The notes beneath the pieces are model-generated. The model had not been told where the DNA came from and ran no database searches. It saw only the letters and a program-made list of their open reading frames with translations. 15,128 nucleotides of DNA from Bacillota bacterium (lineage in GTDB: Bacteria > Bacillota > Clostridia > Clostridiales > Caloramatoraceae). The position numbers and the translations under genes were made by a program. Below are positions 1 to 8,515 of this stretch, piece after piece. The stretch is taken from positions 1 to 15,128 of the forward strand of contig JAEWEN010000106.1 of NCBI GenBank assembly GCA_023389275.1, given 5' to 3'. Numbering within the stretch: position 1 is the first letter of the stretch; each line of letters starts with the position of its first letter.

Positions 1-568
1 CTACATTTCCTATACTTAAAGGTCTTTCAGAATCACATGTACTACTCATCCCCCCTACAAAACAGTGGGATATTAAAATACTATTTTCATCTATATCTGT
101 GTTTTCAAAAATATATTTTAAAGCATCCTCATGGGTTTTTATACTTGAATCTTTGTGTATTTTTCTAACCTCTGATGGGTCTGTATATGGAAGAAGGTAA
201 AAAGTAGAATCCTTTATTTTAACCTTTTTAACCTTACCGCTGTAAGAGCCTTCAATATATAGTCCTTCTTTTTCAAGTATACTTTGAAGAAAACTTAGTC
301 TCTCGCTACTATCATGGTTTCCTGCTATTGTTAATATTTTTGTATTTGTTTCTTTTAAAACCTTTGTAAAAAAATCACTTAAAGCTTGTACAGCATCAGC
401 AGGAGGAACAGACCTGTCATACAGGTCTCCTGCTATTACAAGTGCATCTGGCGTTTCTTCTTTTATAAGGTTAAAAAGTTCATTTAATGCCCATTTTTGG
501 TCTTCAAGCATAGAAAATTCATGTACTATTTTTCCTATGTGAAGATCACCTACATGTATAAACTTCAC
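1..568 (-). CDS. sbcD: SbcD-like nuclease subunit of SbcCD, 3' end cut by window edge
   Basis: Calcineurin-like metallophosphoesterase of the SbcD/Mre11 family, which with the SMC-like ATPase SbcC cleaves hairpins and blocked DNA ends. About 189 residues are visible, roughly half the usual 380 to 410. My own translation from a GTG at 566-568 reads VKFIHVGDLHIGK, then AGDLYDR (Asp48, Asp51), AGNHDSSE (Asn84, His85, Asp86) and ISHCFVGG. These are the metal-binding motifs D-x-H, GDxxD, GNHD and the later histidine site, in family order. The start is supported by an AAGGAG SD that overlaps the TAA stop of the upstream gene, with a 13-nt gap, so it is the fourth gene of the addB-addA operon. Bacillus has addB-addA-sbcD-sbcC in the same order, so sbcC is expected just left of the window. 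Family identity is firm; the remainder lies outside the window. Confidence 0.93.
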   Translation of the reverse strand, partial: MKFIHVGDLHIGKIVHEFSMLEDQKWALNELFNLIKEETPDALVIAGDLYDRSVPPADAVQALSDFFTKVLKETNTKILTIAGNHDSSERLSFLQSILEKEGLYIEGSYSGKVKKVKIKDSTFYLLPYTDPSEVRKIHKDSSIKTHEDALKYIFENTDIDENSILISHCFVGGMSSTCDSERPLSIGNV

Positions 569-581
569 CTAAAACCTCTCC

Positions 582-1253
582 TTATTTTATACTACTTACT
601 ATTTTAGCTCCTGCCCACTCCATTAACTGAAGTGATAAAAGATCTATCATATCACCACTGTGAGAGTCTAAATCAAATGTTTCAACACAGTTTATAGGAA
701 CTATAATATTTACGTGTTTATTCTCTGTATTAAAGTAGTTTTTTAAAGTAGTTACAAACTGCATTACACATATATCTGTACAGCAACCTACTACTATAAA
801 GTCAGTAATACTTTGATTTTCATCTAAAAACTTTTTAAACTCTTTTTCAACAAATCCATTTGTAGAGTTTTTATTAATTTCTAAATATCCACCAACTTGT
901 TTTATTTCACTTAAAACCTCATCTTCACCGCTTCCTTTAATGCAGTGAGGAGGATATGATGAAAACTCTTTAGCATTTTCACTGTGTGAGTCTATAAAAC
1001 TTATTATTTTCCCACTATTTTCTTTAAAGTGTTTTTGCACTTTTACAATGCCCTGAATAATATCTTCTATTCTCTCGCTTTTTAAAGCACCACACCTTAC
1101 AAAGCCGTTTATCATATCTACTATTACAAGAACTGTTTTTTCTATATTAATTTTATTTAAATCTAAATCCTCTTTTTGGCTTATATTATCATATATTTTC
1201 TCAATTGATTTTATCGATGTTTCAATCATATTTTCTTTACTTAATCTAAGCAT
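582..1253 (-). CDS. Isochorismatase-family cysteine hydrolase, nicotinamidase-like
   Basis: Alpha/beta cysteine hydrolase of 223 residues. The catalytic Asp is Asp46 (VLVIVDMINGF), the Lys is probably Lys128 (INKNSTNGF), and the nucleophile is Cys162 in GCCTDICV. Asp88, His90 (FIDSH) and His103 (PPHC) match the metal ligands of PncA-type nicotinamidases, so hydrolysis of nicotinamide to nicotinate is the best guess. Related amidases in this superfamily remain possible. A roughly 40-residue N-terminal extension precedes the core and is unusual for PncA; an in-frame Met9 would shorten it slightly. The ATG at 1253 has an AAGGGGG SD overlapping the addA stop and sits 12 nt behind addA. It is therefore translated within the recombination operon, between addA and sbcD, although nothing in the protein suggests a DNA role. 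Substrate is inferred, not shown. Confidence 0.88.
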   Translation of the reverse strand: MLRLSKENMIETSIKSIEKIYDNISQKEDLDLNKINIEKTVLVIVDMINGFVRCGALKSERIEDIIQGIVKVQKHFKENSGKIISFIDSHSENAKEFSSYPPHCIKGSGEDEVLSEIKQVGGYLEINKNSTNGFVEKEFKKFLDENQSITDFIVVGCCTDICVMQFVTTLKNYFNTENKHVNIIVPINCVETFDLDSHSGDMIDLLSLQLMEWAGAKIVSSIK

Positions 1254-1265
1254 TTATAATCCCCC

Positions 1266-4200
1266 TTAATATTTTAATTCAATTCCACCACTTAAAAGAT
1301 AAATATACTTTTCTTTAACCTTTTTACCTGTTAGTTTTTCAAGTGCTAAGGCATAAAGGTTTATTTGTATTTTATATCTTTCAAATATTTCATCTTTAAT
1401 TTCCTCTGTTACGTAATCTGTTTTGTAATCTATTAAAACTAGCTCTCCATCTTCCTCAAAGAAGCAATCTATTATACCTTGAATAGATATTTTTTCTTCT
1501 TCATTTGTATATTCTTTGTATATATAATCTATTGGTACATCTATTTGAAAAGGTGTTTCCCTAAATACTTTTTGAGACTTTAATATTCTTTGACCTAAAC
1601 TGCTTTTGAAAAATCTATTTATATTATAAAGATTTATTGCCTCAGCTTCCTGCTTTGTTATAAATTCTTTTTCTATTAGTTTTTCCAAGGTTTTATTTAA
1701 AGACTCTAAATCTATTTTTTCGTTTAAATTTACCTTTTGAATCATAAAGTGATTTAGTGTTCCTTTTTCAGCTGATGTAATACGTTTTTCTTCTTTTAAA
1801 AAGTTAGGTGTTTTTAATATAAAACTTCTGTTTAAAACCTCTACATCTTCAGATGTTGAATTAATAATTCTTTTTGCTTCAGTAACAGAAAGCTTTGATG
1901 GAACCTTAGATAAATATTGTTTAGGATATAAATAATCAAGTCTTCTTTTTATTTCATCTGAAGCCTTTGTTTCATAATCCTTTGATATATTTTTTAAGTA
2001 TTCTATAGCACTTGTTTTTTCTTCTTCCTTCTCTATATCTATCTCTACAATACTTTCTTTTTTTATAGTGCTATAGGTAAAAGGAGAATCCTCATCTGCA
2101 TTTGATAAAATAATAGGTGCTATAAGTTCTAAATAACTATTAGCTGCTAAAACCTTAGCTTCACTTAAAGCTTCGTTTTTATTAAAGCTGCTCCAATACT
2201 CTACTTTATCATCTATTTTTTTAACTGTTCCTGTTATAATTAGCTTTTCTTTAGCTCTTGTAAAAGCAACATATAGTATTCTCATTTCCTCTGATTTTGC
2301 TTCTATTTGAAGCTTTGTTTTTATAGCTTCTTTAATACTGCTTTTGTATTTTACCCTTTTAGAAAGATCTACTATATCTGGGCCAAAGCCTAGTTTTTGA
2401 TGTAAAAGTATACTTTCTCTAAAGTCTTGTTGATTAAACTTTCTACCAAAACCTGAACATATACATATTGGAAACTCAAGTCCCTTGCTTTTATGTATAC
2501 TCATTATTCTAACAACATCCTCATTTTCTCCAAGTGTTTTAGCACCTGACATATCGCCACTGCTTACCTTAAGTTTATCTATAAAGTTTATAAAGCTAAA
2601 TATTCCTTTAAAGCTAGTTGCCATAAACTCTCTTGCTCTTTCAAATAATACTTTAAGGTTTGCTTGTCTTTGATGTGAGTTTGGCATTACCCCAAGGTAT
2701 GCAAAGTACTTAGTATCCTCATATAAATACCATAAAAACTCATCTATAGGTGTATTTTTAGCCTTTGTTTGCCAAGAGTCTATTTTATTTAAAATATTTA
2801 AGCATTTATATCCTATATCACTTTCTTCACTAGCTAAGGTTTTTAAACACTCATAAAAATATCCATTATTTGATAGCCTTAAATCTATTAAATCCTCTGA
2901 TGTAAAAGAAAATATAGGTGATTTTAAAACTGCTAAAAGAGGAATGTCTTGATAAGGGTTATCTATTACTTTAAGTAGTGATACTATTGTTTTAATTTCT
3001 ACTGTTTCAAAATACCCTCCACCTGTGTCTGAAAAACAAGGTATTCCACTTTGAGATAGTTCCTCTTCAAAAATATCACTTATGTTTTTAGTACTACGAA
3101 GAAGTATAACTATATCTTTGTATTTTGCTTTTCTATATTCCATTTCTCCTGTTTCAGGATTTTTAGCAAAAACCCTATATTCTTCATCTGAGTTTATTAA
3201 TGACTTTATTTTATTTGCTACAAATCTTGCCTCAAGGGTTATTTTATCTATATCCTCTTCTTCATCCTCGTCTTTTACATCTTCAATAATATTTAGCTCT
3301 ATTTTTCCACCTGCATTAAATCCATTTATTAATTCATTTTTAAAGTCTGCTCCAACATTTAATCTTTCTTTTTCGCTGTAATCTAACTCTCCTACATTTT
3401 CACTCATTATTCTTTCAAATAAAAAGTTTACTCCATTTAAAACATTTTCACGACTTCTAAAATTTTTATATAAAAGTATTTTCTTATTATTATCTTCATT
3501 TAAATCATCTGTATAATTATTATATTTTCTTAGGAAAATCTCTGGTTTTGCTTGACGAAATCTATATATACTTTGTTTAACATCTCCTACCATAAATCTG
3601 TTGTTGCCTTTAGATACCATTTCTAAAAGACATTCTTGAACATCATTACTATCTTGATATTCATCAACTAAAACCTCACTAAATCTTTCTTTATATTCCA
3701 TTGCTACTTTAGAAGGTACAGCTTCACCATTTTCATATTTGCAAAGAATATTTAATGCAAAGTGTTCTATATCATTAAAATCTATTATAGATCTTTCTCT
3801 TTTCTTTTCTGAAAAGATTTCCATAAACTTTTTAACAACATTAACTAATGTTTTTATTAAAGGATAAGCTATGTTTATTTCTTCTTTTATATTTTCTTCA
3901 CTTTTACTTAAAACAGAAAGTGTTTTTTTAATCTCTGCTGTAAAGTCTTTTTTCATATCTGAAGCTTTTGTTTTAAGGTATTCATTACTTACCTTACCAG
4001 TTAATGCAGGAAGTTTTACCCCTTCAAGACTTAGCTTTAAAGTGTTTATACTATCACTTGTTTCAACACCTTTACATATAGAAACTATTTGTTTAAAAGA
4101 GTCTATATATTTAACTGGAAAATCCTCTGCTTCTAGTTTCTTTAAAAGCCCTTCCCCTTCTTTAAGATAGGAAGAATATGTTCTTTTAATATCTTCTATT

Positions 4201-4844
4201 AAAATTTCTCCCCAAAGGCTACTTGAAAAATCAAAGCTAGAATCTATATTAAGCATTTCTAGTTTTTCATTTAAAAAAGCTTCTGGAAAAGGAGTAGATA
4301 TTGAAAAGTTATATACTCTTTGTATAATGTCTTCTATTTTAGAGTCTCCCTTACCTGATGCATAGCTTTCAACAAGGTTTAAAAAATCTTCCTCATTTAA
4401 ATCATAAAAATAATCTAGTGTTTCTTCTATAGCTTCTTTTTTAAGTATTTCAACCTCTGTAGTATCTCCTACTCTAAATGAAGGATCTAGGTCTATTTGA
4501 TGAAAATTATTTCTTATTACATTTAAGCAAAATGAATGTATTGTTGTTATGTTTGCTTTATTTAAAAGTACTAGTTGTCTTTGAAGAAAATGGTTTTGAG
4601 GCTCATCTTGTATTTTTTTACCTATAGCATCTCCTATTCTTTCTTTCATCTCTGATGCTGCTGCATTTGTAAATGTAACTACTAAAAGTGAATCTATATC
4701 ACATGGCACTTCTTTATTTGTTATTTTTCTTATTATTCTCTCTACTAAAACAGTTGTTTTTCCACTTCCTGCAGCAGCTGCTACTAAAAGATTGTTTCCT
4801 GAAGTTTCTATAGCTGCTAACTGCTCATCTGTCCACTTAGGCAT
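1266..4844 (-). CDS. addA: AddA, helicase-nuclease subunit of AddAB
   Basis: ATP-dependent 3'-5' helicase and nuclease that, with AddB, resects double-strand breaks and loads RecA at Chi-like sites. The 1192 residues match the usual length of about 1,200. UvrD-type SF1 motifs appear in order: Walker A AAAGSGKTT (Lys29), VVTFTNAAASEMKERI, Walker B LVDEYQD (Asp394, Glu395), GDVKQSIYRFRQAKP, NFRSRENVL, IMSIHKSKGLEFP, and motif VI YVAFTRAKEKL (Arg863). The C-terminal RecB-type nuclease is intact: GIIDCFF (Asp1126), LIDYKTD (Asp1139, Lys1141) and QINLYALALE. The ATG at 4844 lies 1 nt after the addB stop. Its SD AAGGAGG (4854-4860) is inside the last addB codons, a strong sign of translational coupling and fixed stoichiometry. 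No frameshift or missing motif was found. Confidence 0.98.
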   Translation of the reverse strand: MPKWTDEQLAAIETSGNNLLVAAAAGSGKTTVLVERIIRKITNKEVPCDIDSLLVVTFTNAAASEMKERIGDAIGKKIQDEPQNHFLQRQLVLLNKANITTIHSFCLNVIRNNFHQIDLDPSFRVGDTTEVEILKKEAIEETLDYFYDLNEEDFLNLVESYASGKGDSKIEDIIQRVYNFSISTPFPEAFLNEKLEMLNIDSSFDFSSSLWGEILIEDIKRTYSSYLKEGEGLLKKLEAEDFPVKYIDSFKQIVSICKGVETSDSINTLKLSLEGVKLPALTGKVSNEYLKTKASDMKKDFTAEIKKTLSVLSKSEENIKEEINIAYPLIKTLVNVVKKFMEIFSEKKRERSIIDFNDIEHFALNILCKYENGEAVPSKVAMEYKERFSEVLVDEYQDSNDVQECLLEMVSKGNNRFMVGDVKQSIYRFRQAKPEIFLRKYNNYTDDLNEDNNKKILLYKNFRSRENVLNGVNFLFERIMSENVGELDYSEKERLNVGADFKNELINGFNAGGKIELNIIEDVKDEDEEEDIDKITLEARFVANKIKSLINSDEEYRVFAKNPETGEMEYRKAKYKDIVILLRSTKNISDIFEEELSQSGIPCFSDTGGGYFETVEIKTIVSLLKVIDNPYQDIPLLAVLKSPIFSFTSEDLIDLRLSNNGYFYECLKTLASEESDIGYKCLNILNKIDSWQTKAKNTPIDEFLWYLYEDTKYFAYLGVMPNSHQRQANLKVLFERAREFMATSFKGIFSFINFIDKLKVSSGDMSGAKTLGENEDVVRIMSIHKSKGLEFPICICSGFGRKFNQQDFRESILLHQKLGFGPDIVDLSKRVKYKSSIKEAIKTKLQIEAKSEEMRILYVAFTRAKEKLIITGTVKKIDDKVEYWSSFNKNEALSEAKVLAANSYLELIAPIILSNADEDSPFTYSTIKKESIVEIDIEKEEEKTSAIEYLKNISKDYETKASDEIKRRLDYLYPKQYLSKVPSKLSVTEAKRIINSTSEDVEVLNRSFILKTPNFLKEEKRITSAEKGTLNHFMIQKVNLNEKIDLESLNKTLEKLIEKEFITKQEAEAINLYNINRFFKSSLGQRILKSQKVFRETPFQIDVPIDYIYKEYTNEEEKISIQGIIDCFFEEDGELVLIDYKTDYVTEEIKDEIFERYKIQINLYALALEKLTGKKVKEKYIYLLSGGIELKY

Positions 4845-4845
4845 T

Positions 4846-7800
4846 TTATTTTACCTCCTTTTCCATTTTCTCAAGTGCTACATCATTTTTTAAGTCTTTT
4901 ATAGTGTTATAACTATTGTTTAAAAAGCTTGTGTCAAACTGACAAATAGGAGAGTATTCACACCAGTCACATGGAGTGTTATCACCTTTTTTATGTGGGT
5001 TTATACTTATTTCCCCACTTAGCATTTCTGTGCATTTATTTCCTATAAAATACTTTACATATTCTCTTAAAATATTAAATTCATCAAGGGTTACTGCATT
5101 TGTAGATGATGTAAAATCTCCATCTTTTTTAAATGCTGCTGGTATTATTTTAGATTTTGAACTATCCTTCATTAGCTTATCCATAGAATAAACTAGGTTT
5201 TTATCTTTTAAAAGAAGTCCTTCCATTTTAAATTCCTCAAGAATTTTCTCCTCAGCTTCCTCTTTAGATAATCTACTTTCTGCTGAAATAATTGGCTCAT
5301 CTAATTTAAAATAAAACATTCCACCTGGATATGCTATTTGAGTTTTTTCATAGCTTTCAAGTATAGCATCTAAATAAACTAAAAGCTGTATTTGAAGTCC
5401 GTAATATATATCTGAAAGGTTAATTTTTCTTTTAGATGACTTATAATCAACTATTCTTATAAACTTTTCTCCGTTTATATTAGCTTCATCTAGTCTATCT
5501 ATTTTTCCAACAAGCTCTACTGTTTCACCATTTTCAAGATTTATTAAAATAGGTGGGAACTTTTCTCCCATTCCAAATCCTTCTTCATATCCTACAGCTT
5601 CAAAATCCCCTGCTTTTATATGCTCAGTTATTACCCATATAGCATTTACTATAAGCCTTTTTAATCTTTTTCCTAAAAACTTATATCTTGCTGATGAGTT
5701 TAATATATAGTTTGGAAGTTTTTCTAGCATTTCATTTACTATTACTTCTACTACTTCCTCTATAAAATCTTTTTCAATTTCTCTTAAATCCTCTGCTTCT
5801 TTTTTTATAACATCTGAAAAGTCTTCTAAAACCTTGTGCATAAAACTTCCTATTTCAAGTGCTTTAAATCCAAATTCACGTCTTTCTTTTGCTTTAAGGC
5901 CATACTTTACAAAATAAGAATATGGACATTTTGTATATGTTTCTATTTGAGATACACTAAATTTTTTTCCTCCATAAAGTTCCTTTATTTTTTCCTTTGA
6001 AACTTTATCAACTTGACTTGTATATAAAAGACCATTTAATAAAGAATCTAATATAAAGTTATATCCATTTTCCTTAAACCATCTAAAGGTGTCTAACCAA
6101 AGCTTATCTATATCTCCTGTTTCATGAAAGTTTCTTATTTTAAGTATAAGTGAATTAAATGTAGGATTTTTTGTTGTTATATTTTCTATGTCATTTTCCT
6201 TAAGATCTACTAAATCACTTTCTATTTTCATTTTAGGAAATACTTTTTTTAGTCTATGAAGAATAATAGATTGTCTAAGTGTTTTACCTTCATGGTCTGC
6301 AATTGGGTAACTTAGTTTTACTTTTTCACTAGAAGATGTTAAAACCTTATATATTAAATACTGTTCATTAAATGCTTTTTCCTTAGTATCTAAATCTATT
6401 TTAAGCCCTGCAAGCTTTATTTCACTTCTTTCTAAATCATTAATTATTCCCTCATCTAAAATAGGTGATGGGAAAACTCCGTCGTTTACTCCAAGTATAA
6501 ATAAAACCTTTGACGTTTGGGTTTTCATTCTATCAGCTGCGGTTACTAAAACGCTATCTATAACCGATGGTATTGACCCTATAGTACATTCTGAAAGTCC
6601 TGAAACTAAAATATCTATAAAATCATTTATACGAATAGCTTCCTCTCCCATTATTTCAACTGCTTGATCTAAAAGGTCTATTAATATATCAAAAACCTGT
6701 GCATACTCTCTAGCTAAAAGTATATTTCCATCTGCGTTGCACTTTTCAATAATATCTGATATTTTTTTGTCTACTCCTATTGATAGTATAAAGTCATAAA
6801 CCTCTCTACACATATCCCTAGCTGTTTTACTATTTTTAAGGTTTGTGTGGAAAGTATTTAATGGTGTAATTACTTTTTCACGTGTTTCATTTATTTTTTC
6901 TAAAAGTGTAGTTTCACTTTCTTTTTCCTCACCATCTAAGTTTCTATTTGAATATGTTTTAAAGCTTTCAAGCCACTTTTTACCCTTTATACCGTTTTCA
7001 ATAACATAGTTTTCTAAAATATTTATATCCTCTATATTTACATCTATAAGTCCTGATTTAAGATATGTAAATACAGCTTCATAACTCCATCTTCTTTTTT
7101 GAACCTCAAGTGCTGATATTAAAAGTACAACTATAGGGTTTTGTGTTGCCTTTGACTTTTTATCTATATATATTGGAATATTATTTTCAATAAAAATACC
7201 TTTAATTAAAGACTCATACTTTTCCATATTTCTAGCTACAACAGCAATATCTTTATATTTGTAATTTTCATCACGTACAAGCTTTATAATTTCATTTGAT
7301 GTTCTTTTTACTTCACTATAAAGGTTTGATGCTGTAAATATATCAATATTATTTGTATCCTCTGTGTAAGCTTTAAATGGAAATCTAAATGCATATTTTT
7401 CAAGGTGGGCTAATTCCTTATTTTTAAACCTATTTTCACCGTCTTCTTTATTAAGGTTTACTGGTTTTTCATATGGTATATTATTTTCTTTTATTATTTT
7501 AAGAAGTGAAAGTTCAAATTCCTTTCCTCCTTTAAATAAATCAAATCCTTCATTTGTAAGGTTTCCACCATCTCCTGTTATACAAACAGTAACCCTTTTA
7601 GCTTTTTTAAGTATTTCTTTTAAAACACTTAATTGAATAGGATTCATTCCTTCAAAGCCATCTACAAAAACCTCTGCATCATTTAAATATGTGCTTTCTT
7701 CTATTTTTCTTGAAAGAAGCTGAACCTCATCTTCCTCATCTATATAATTTTGATGAAGTTTTTCGTTAAACTCATCTAGTATGTTTGATATATCTAAAAG

Positions 7801-8262
7801 CTTTCCTTTTAAGGTTTCACTGTTTATTTTATCTATTATATTTTCTATATCACTTTTTTCTATATCAAATCTTTTTAATTCTTTTAAAACCTCTGATATA
7901 TTTGGAATAAAGCCCATTTTTGCAGATGATTTTGAAAATACATTTAATGACTTTGAAAGTGAAGATAATATATTAAATATAAGCATGGCTCTACCTGATT
8001 GAGTAATATGTTTATGAGAAAGTCCTCCAACCTCAGTAAAAATTCTATTTCCCAGTGTTCTAAAACTTAAAACCTCTGCTTTAAAATCCTCATCTTTTTC
8101 AATAGTATTTACAAGTTTGTTTTCTGAGCTAAATGTTAGCTGCTCTGGAACTAGAAGTATATATTTTCTATTTTCTCCTTGCTCTATTCCTTTTTTTATT
8201 TCATTAAAACAGAAAGTACTTTTTCCTCTTCCTGCTCTACCAAATACAAATCTAAGACTCAT
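4846..8262 (-). CDS. addB: AddB, nuclease and iron-sulfur subunit of AddAB
   Basis: Partner of AddA, 1138 residues. It opens with a Walker A motif, GRAGRGKS (residues 8-15), while the rest of the helicase region is degenerate, as expected for AddB. The C-terminal nuclease has GKIDR (Asp922), IVDYKSS (Asp939, Lys941) and the QxxxY helix (LQIQLLVYLDA). Four cysteines typical of the AddB [4Fe-4S] cluster bracket it: Cys779 (TKCPYSYF) and Cys1098, Cys1101, Cys1107 (TPCDWCEYSPIC). In the Bacillus enzyme this nuclease cuts the 5' strand and the helicase-like fold recognises Chi. The ATG at 8262 has a clear AGGAGG SD with a 5-nt spacer. It is the first gene of the operon and follows a terminator and a predicted promoter. 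Confidence 0.98.
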   Translation of the reverse strand: MSLRFVFGRAGRGKSTFCFNEIKKGIEQGENRKYILLVPEQLTFSSENKLVNTIEKDEDFKAEVLSFRTLGNRIFTEVGGLSHKHITQSGRAMLIFNILSSLSKSLNVFSKSSAKMGFIPNISEVLKELKRFDIEKSDIENIIDKINSETLKGKLLDISNILDEFNEKLHQNYIDEEDEVQLLSRKIEESTYLNDAEVFVDGFEGMNPIQLSVLKEILKKAKRVTVCITGDGGNLTNEGFDLFKGGKEFELSLLKIIKENNIPYEKPVNLNKEDGENRFKNKELAHLEKYAFRFPFKAYTEDTNNIDIFTASNLYSEVKRTSNEIIKLVRDENYKYKDIAVVARNMEKYESLIKGIFIENNIPIYIDKKSKATQNPIVVLLISALEVQKRRWSYEAVFTYLKSGLIDVNIEDINILENYVIENGIKGKKWLESFKTYSNRNLDGEEKESETTLLEKINETREKVITPLNTFHTNLKNSKTARDMCREVYDFILSIGVDKKISDIIEKCNADGNILLAREYAQVFDILIDLLDQAVEIMGEEAIRINDFIDILVSGLSECTIGSIPSVIDSVLVTAADRMKTQTSKVLFILGVNDGVFPSPILDEGIINDLERSEIKLAGLKIDLDTKEKAFNEQYLIYKVLTSSSEKVKLSYPIADHEGKTLRQSIILHRLKKVFPKMKIESDLVDLKENDIENITTKNPTFNSLILKIRNFHETGDIDKLWLDTFRWFKENGYNFILDSLLNGLLYTSQVDKVSKEKIKELYGGKKFSVSQIETYTKCPYSYFVKYGLKAKERREFGFKALEIGSFMHKVLEDFSDVIKKEAEDLREIEKDFIEEVVEVIVNEMLEKLPNYILNSSARYKFLGKRLKRLIVNAIWVITEHIKAGDFEAVGYEEGFGMGEKFPPILINLENGETVELVGKIDRLDEANINGEKFIRIVDYKSSKRKINLSDIYYGLQIQLLVYLDAILESYEKTQIAYPGGMFYFKLDEPIISAESRLSKEEAEEKILEEFKMEGLLLKDKNLVYSMDKLMKDSSKSKIIPAAFKKDGDFTSSTNAVTLDEFNILREYVKYFIGNKCTEMLSGEISINPHKKGDNTPCDWCEYSPICQFDTSFLNNSYNTIKDLKNDVALEKMEKEVK

Positions 8263-8296
8263 AATTTCCTCCTAAAGCCTTTACTTTATTAAACTA

Positions 8297-8302
8297 ATTA
8301 TA
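8297..8302 (-). promoter_or_regulatory. Predicted -10 box for the addB-addA operon
   Basis: Read on the minus strand, a perfect TATAAT lies about 35 nt before the addB ATG. It falls after the terminator of the preceding operon and would give a leader of about 28 nt. No good -35 hexamer lies 16 to 18 nt upstream, and there is no TG extension, so the promoter is predicted from the -10 box and its position only. I saw no GAAC-N4-GTTC LexA-type box nearby, so SOS control is not supported. Confidence 0.4.
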
Positions 8303-8343
8303 TACTAAAGTTAAAAACCCTACATCTACACCAAAAATTTAAC

Positions 8344-8375
8344 AAAAAAAGTCTTTAATATAAAAATTAAAGACT
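8344..8375 (-). terminator. Rho-independent terminator after tsaE-tsaB-rimI
   Basis: A perfect 10-bp inverted repeat (8350-8359 with 8366-8375) encloses a 6-nt loop and on the minus strand is followed by a run of T (8344-8349). The stem is AT-rich with only three G-C pairs, so it may be leaky and allow some read-through into addB. The other strand has no T-run after the stem. Confidence 0.75.
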
Positions 8376-8515
8376 AAAAAGTATTTTTAAAAATTTTAAA
8401 TTTAGGTGTATATAAACCTTTATACTGGGTAAACTTATTAATGAACAGCTTCCCATAGTTTTATCCCCCAGGGCATACATTGATCCCCCGTCTTTGTATG
8501 CCCTCCCCTTTTTAT
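8376..8515 (-). other. Structured, G-tract-rich 3' region after rimI (unknown element)
   Basis: This stretch between the rimI stop and the terminator should be transcribed as 3' UTR. It contains a 10-bp hairpin (8470-8479 with 8495-8504, 15-nt loop) with no T-run on the minus strand, so it is not itself a terminator. On the minus strand there are G-runs at 8505-8508, 8501-8503, 8485-8489, 8465-8469 and 8452-8454, striking in such AT-rich DNA. A 37-codon reading frame, 8480 to 8367, starts with an ATG 4 nt after one GGGGG run. A second in-frame ATG at 8456 lies 8 nt after the next run. I do not recognise a riboswitch or RNA family. It could be a small RNA, a short peptide gene or simply UTR. 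Confidence 0.4.

Noticed and set aside
2485..4170. Plus-strand open frames of 62 to 99 codons opposite addA
   Set aside because: They mirror the codon bias of addA on the other strand, show no domain motifs and have low-complexity Ser/Phe/Leu-rich translations typical of antisense shadows.
8263..8349. LexA (SOS) operator in front of addB
   Set aside because: No GAAC-N4-GTTC or close variant is present near the predicted promoter.
8465..8515. Plus-strand terminator formed by the GGGCATACA hairpin followed by CCCC and TTTTT
   Set aside because: Four C residues separate stem and T-run, and no plus-strand gene precedes it. On the minus strand there is no T-run at all, so it is not a terminator for rimI.
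8263..8515. Known riboswitch or T-box leader before addB
   Set aside because: I could not match the sequence to conserved cores I know (SAM, purine, glycine, lysine, cyclic-di-GMP, ZTP, guanidine, fluoride, T-box), and a terminator separates most of it from addB.
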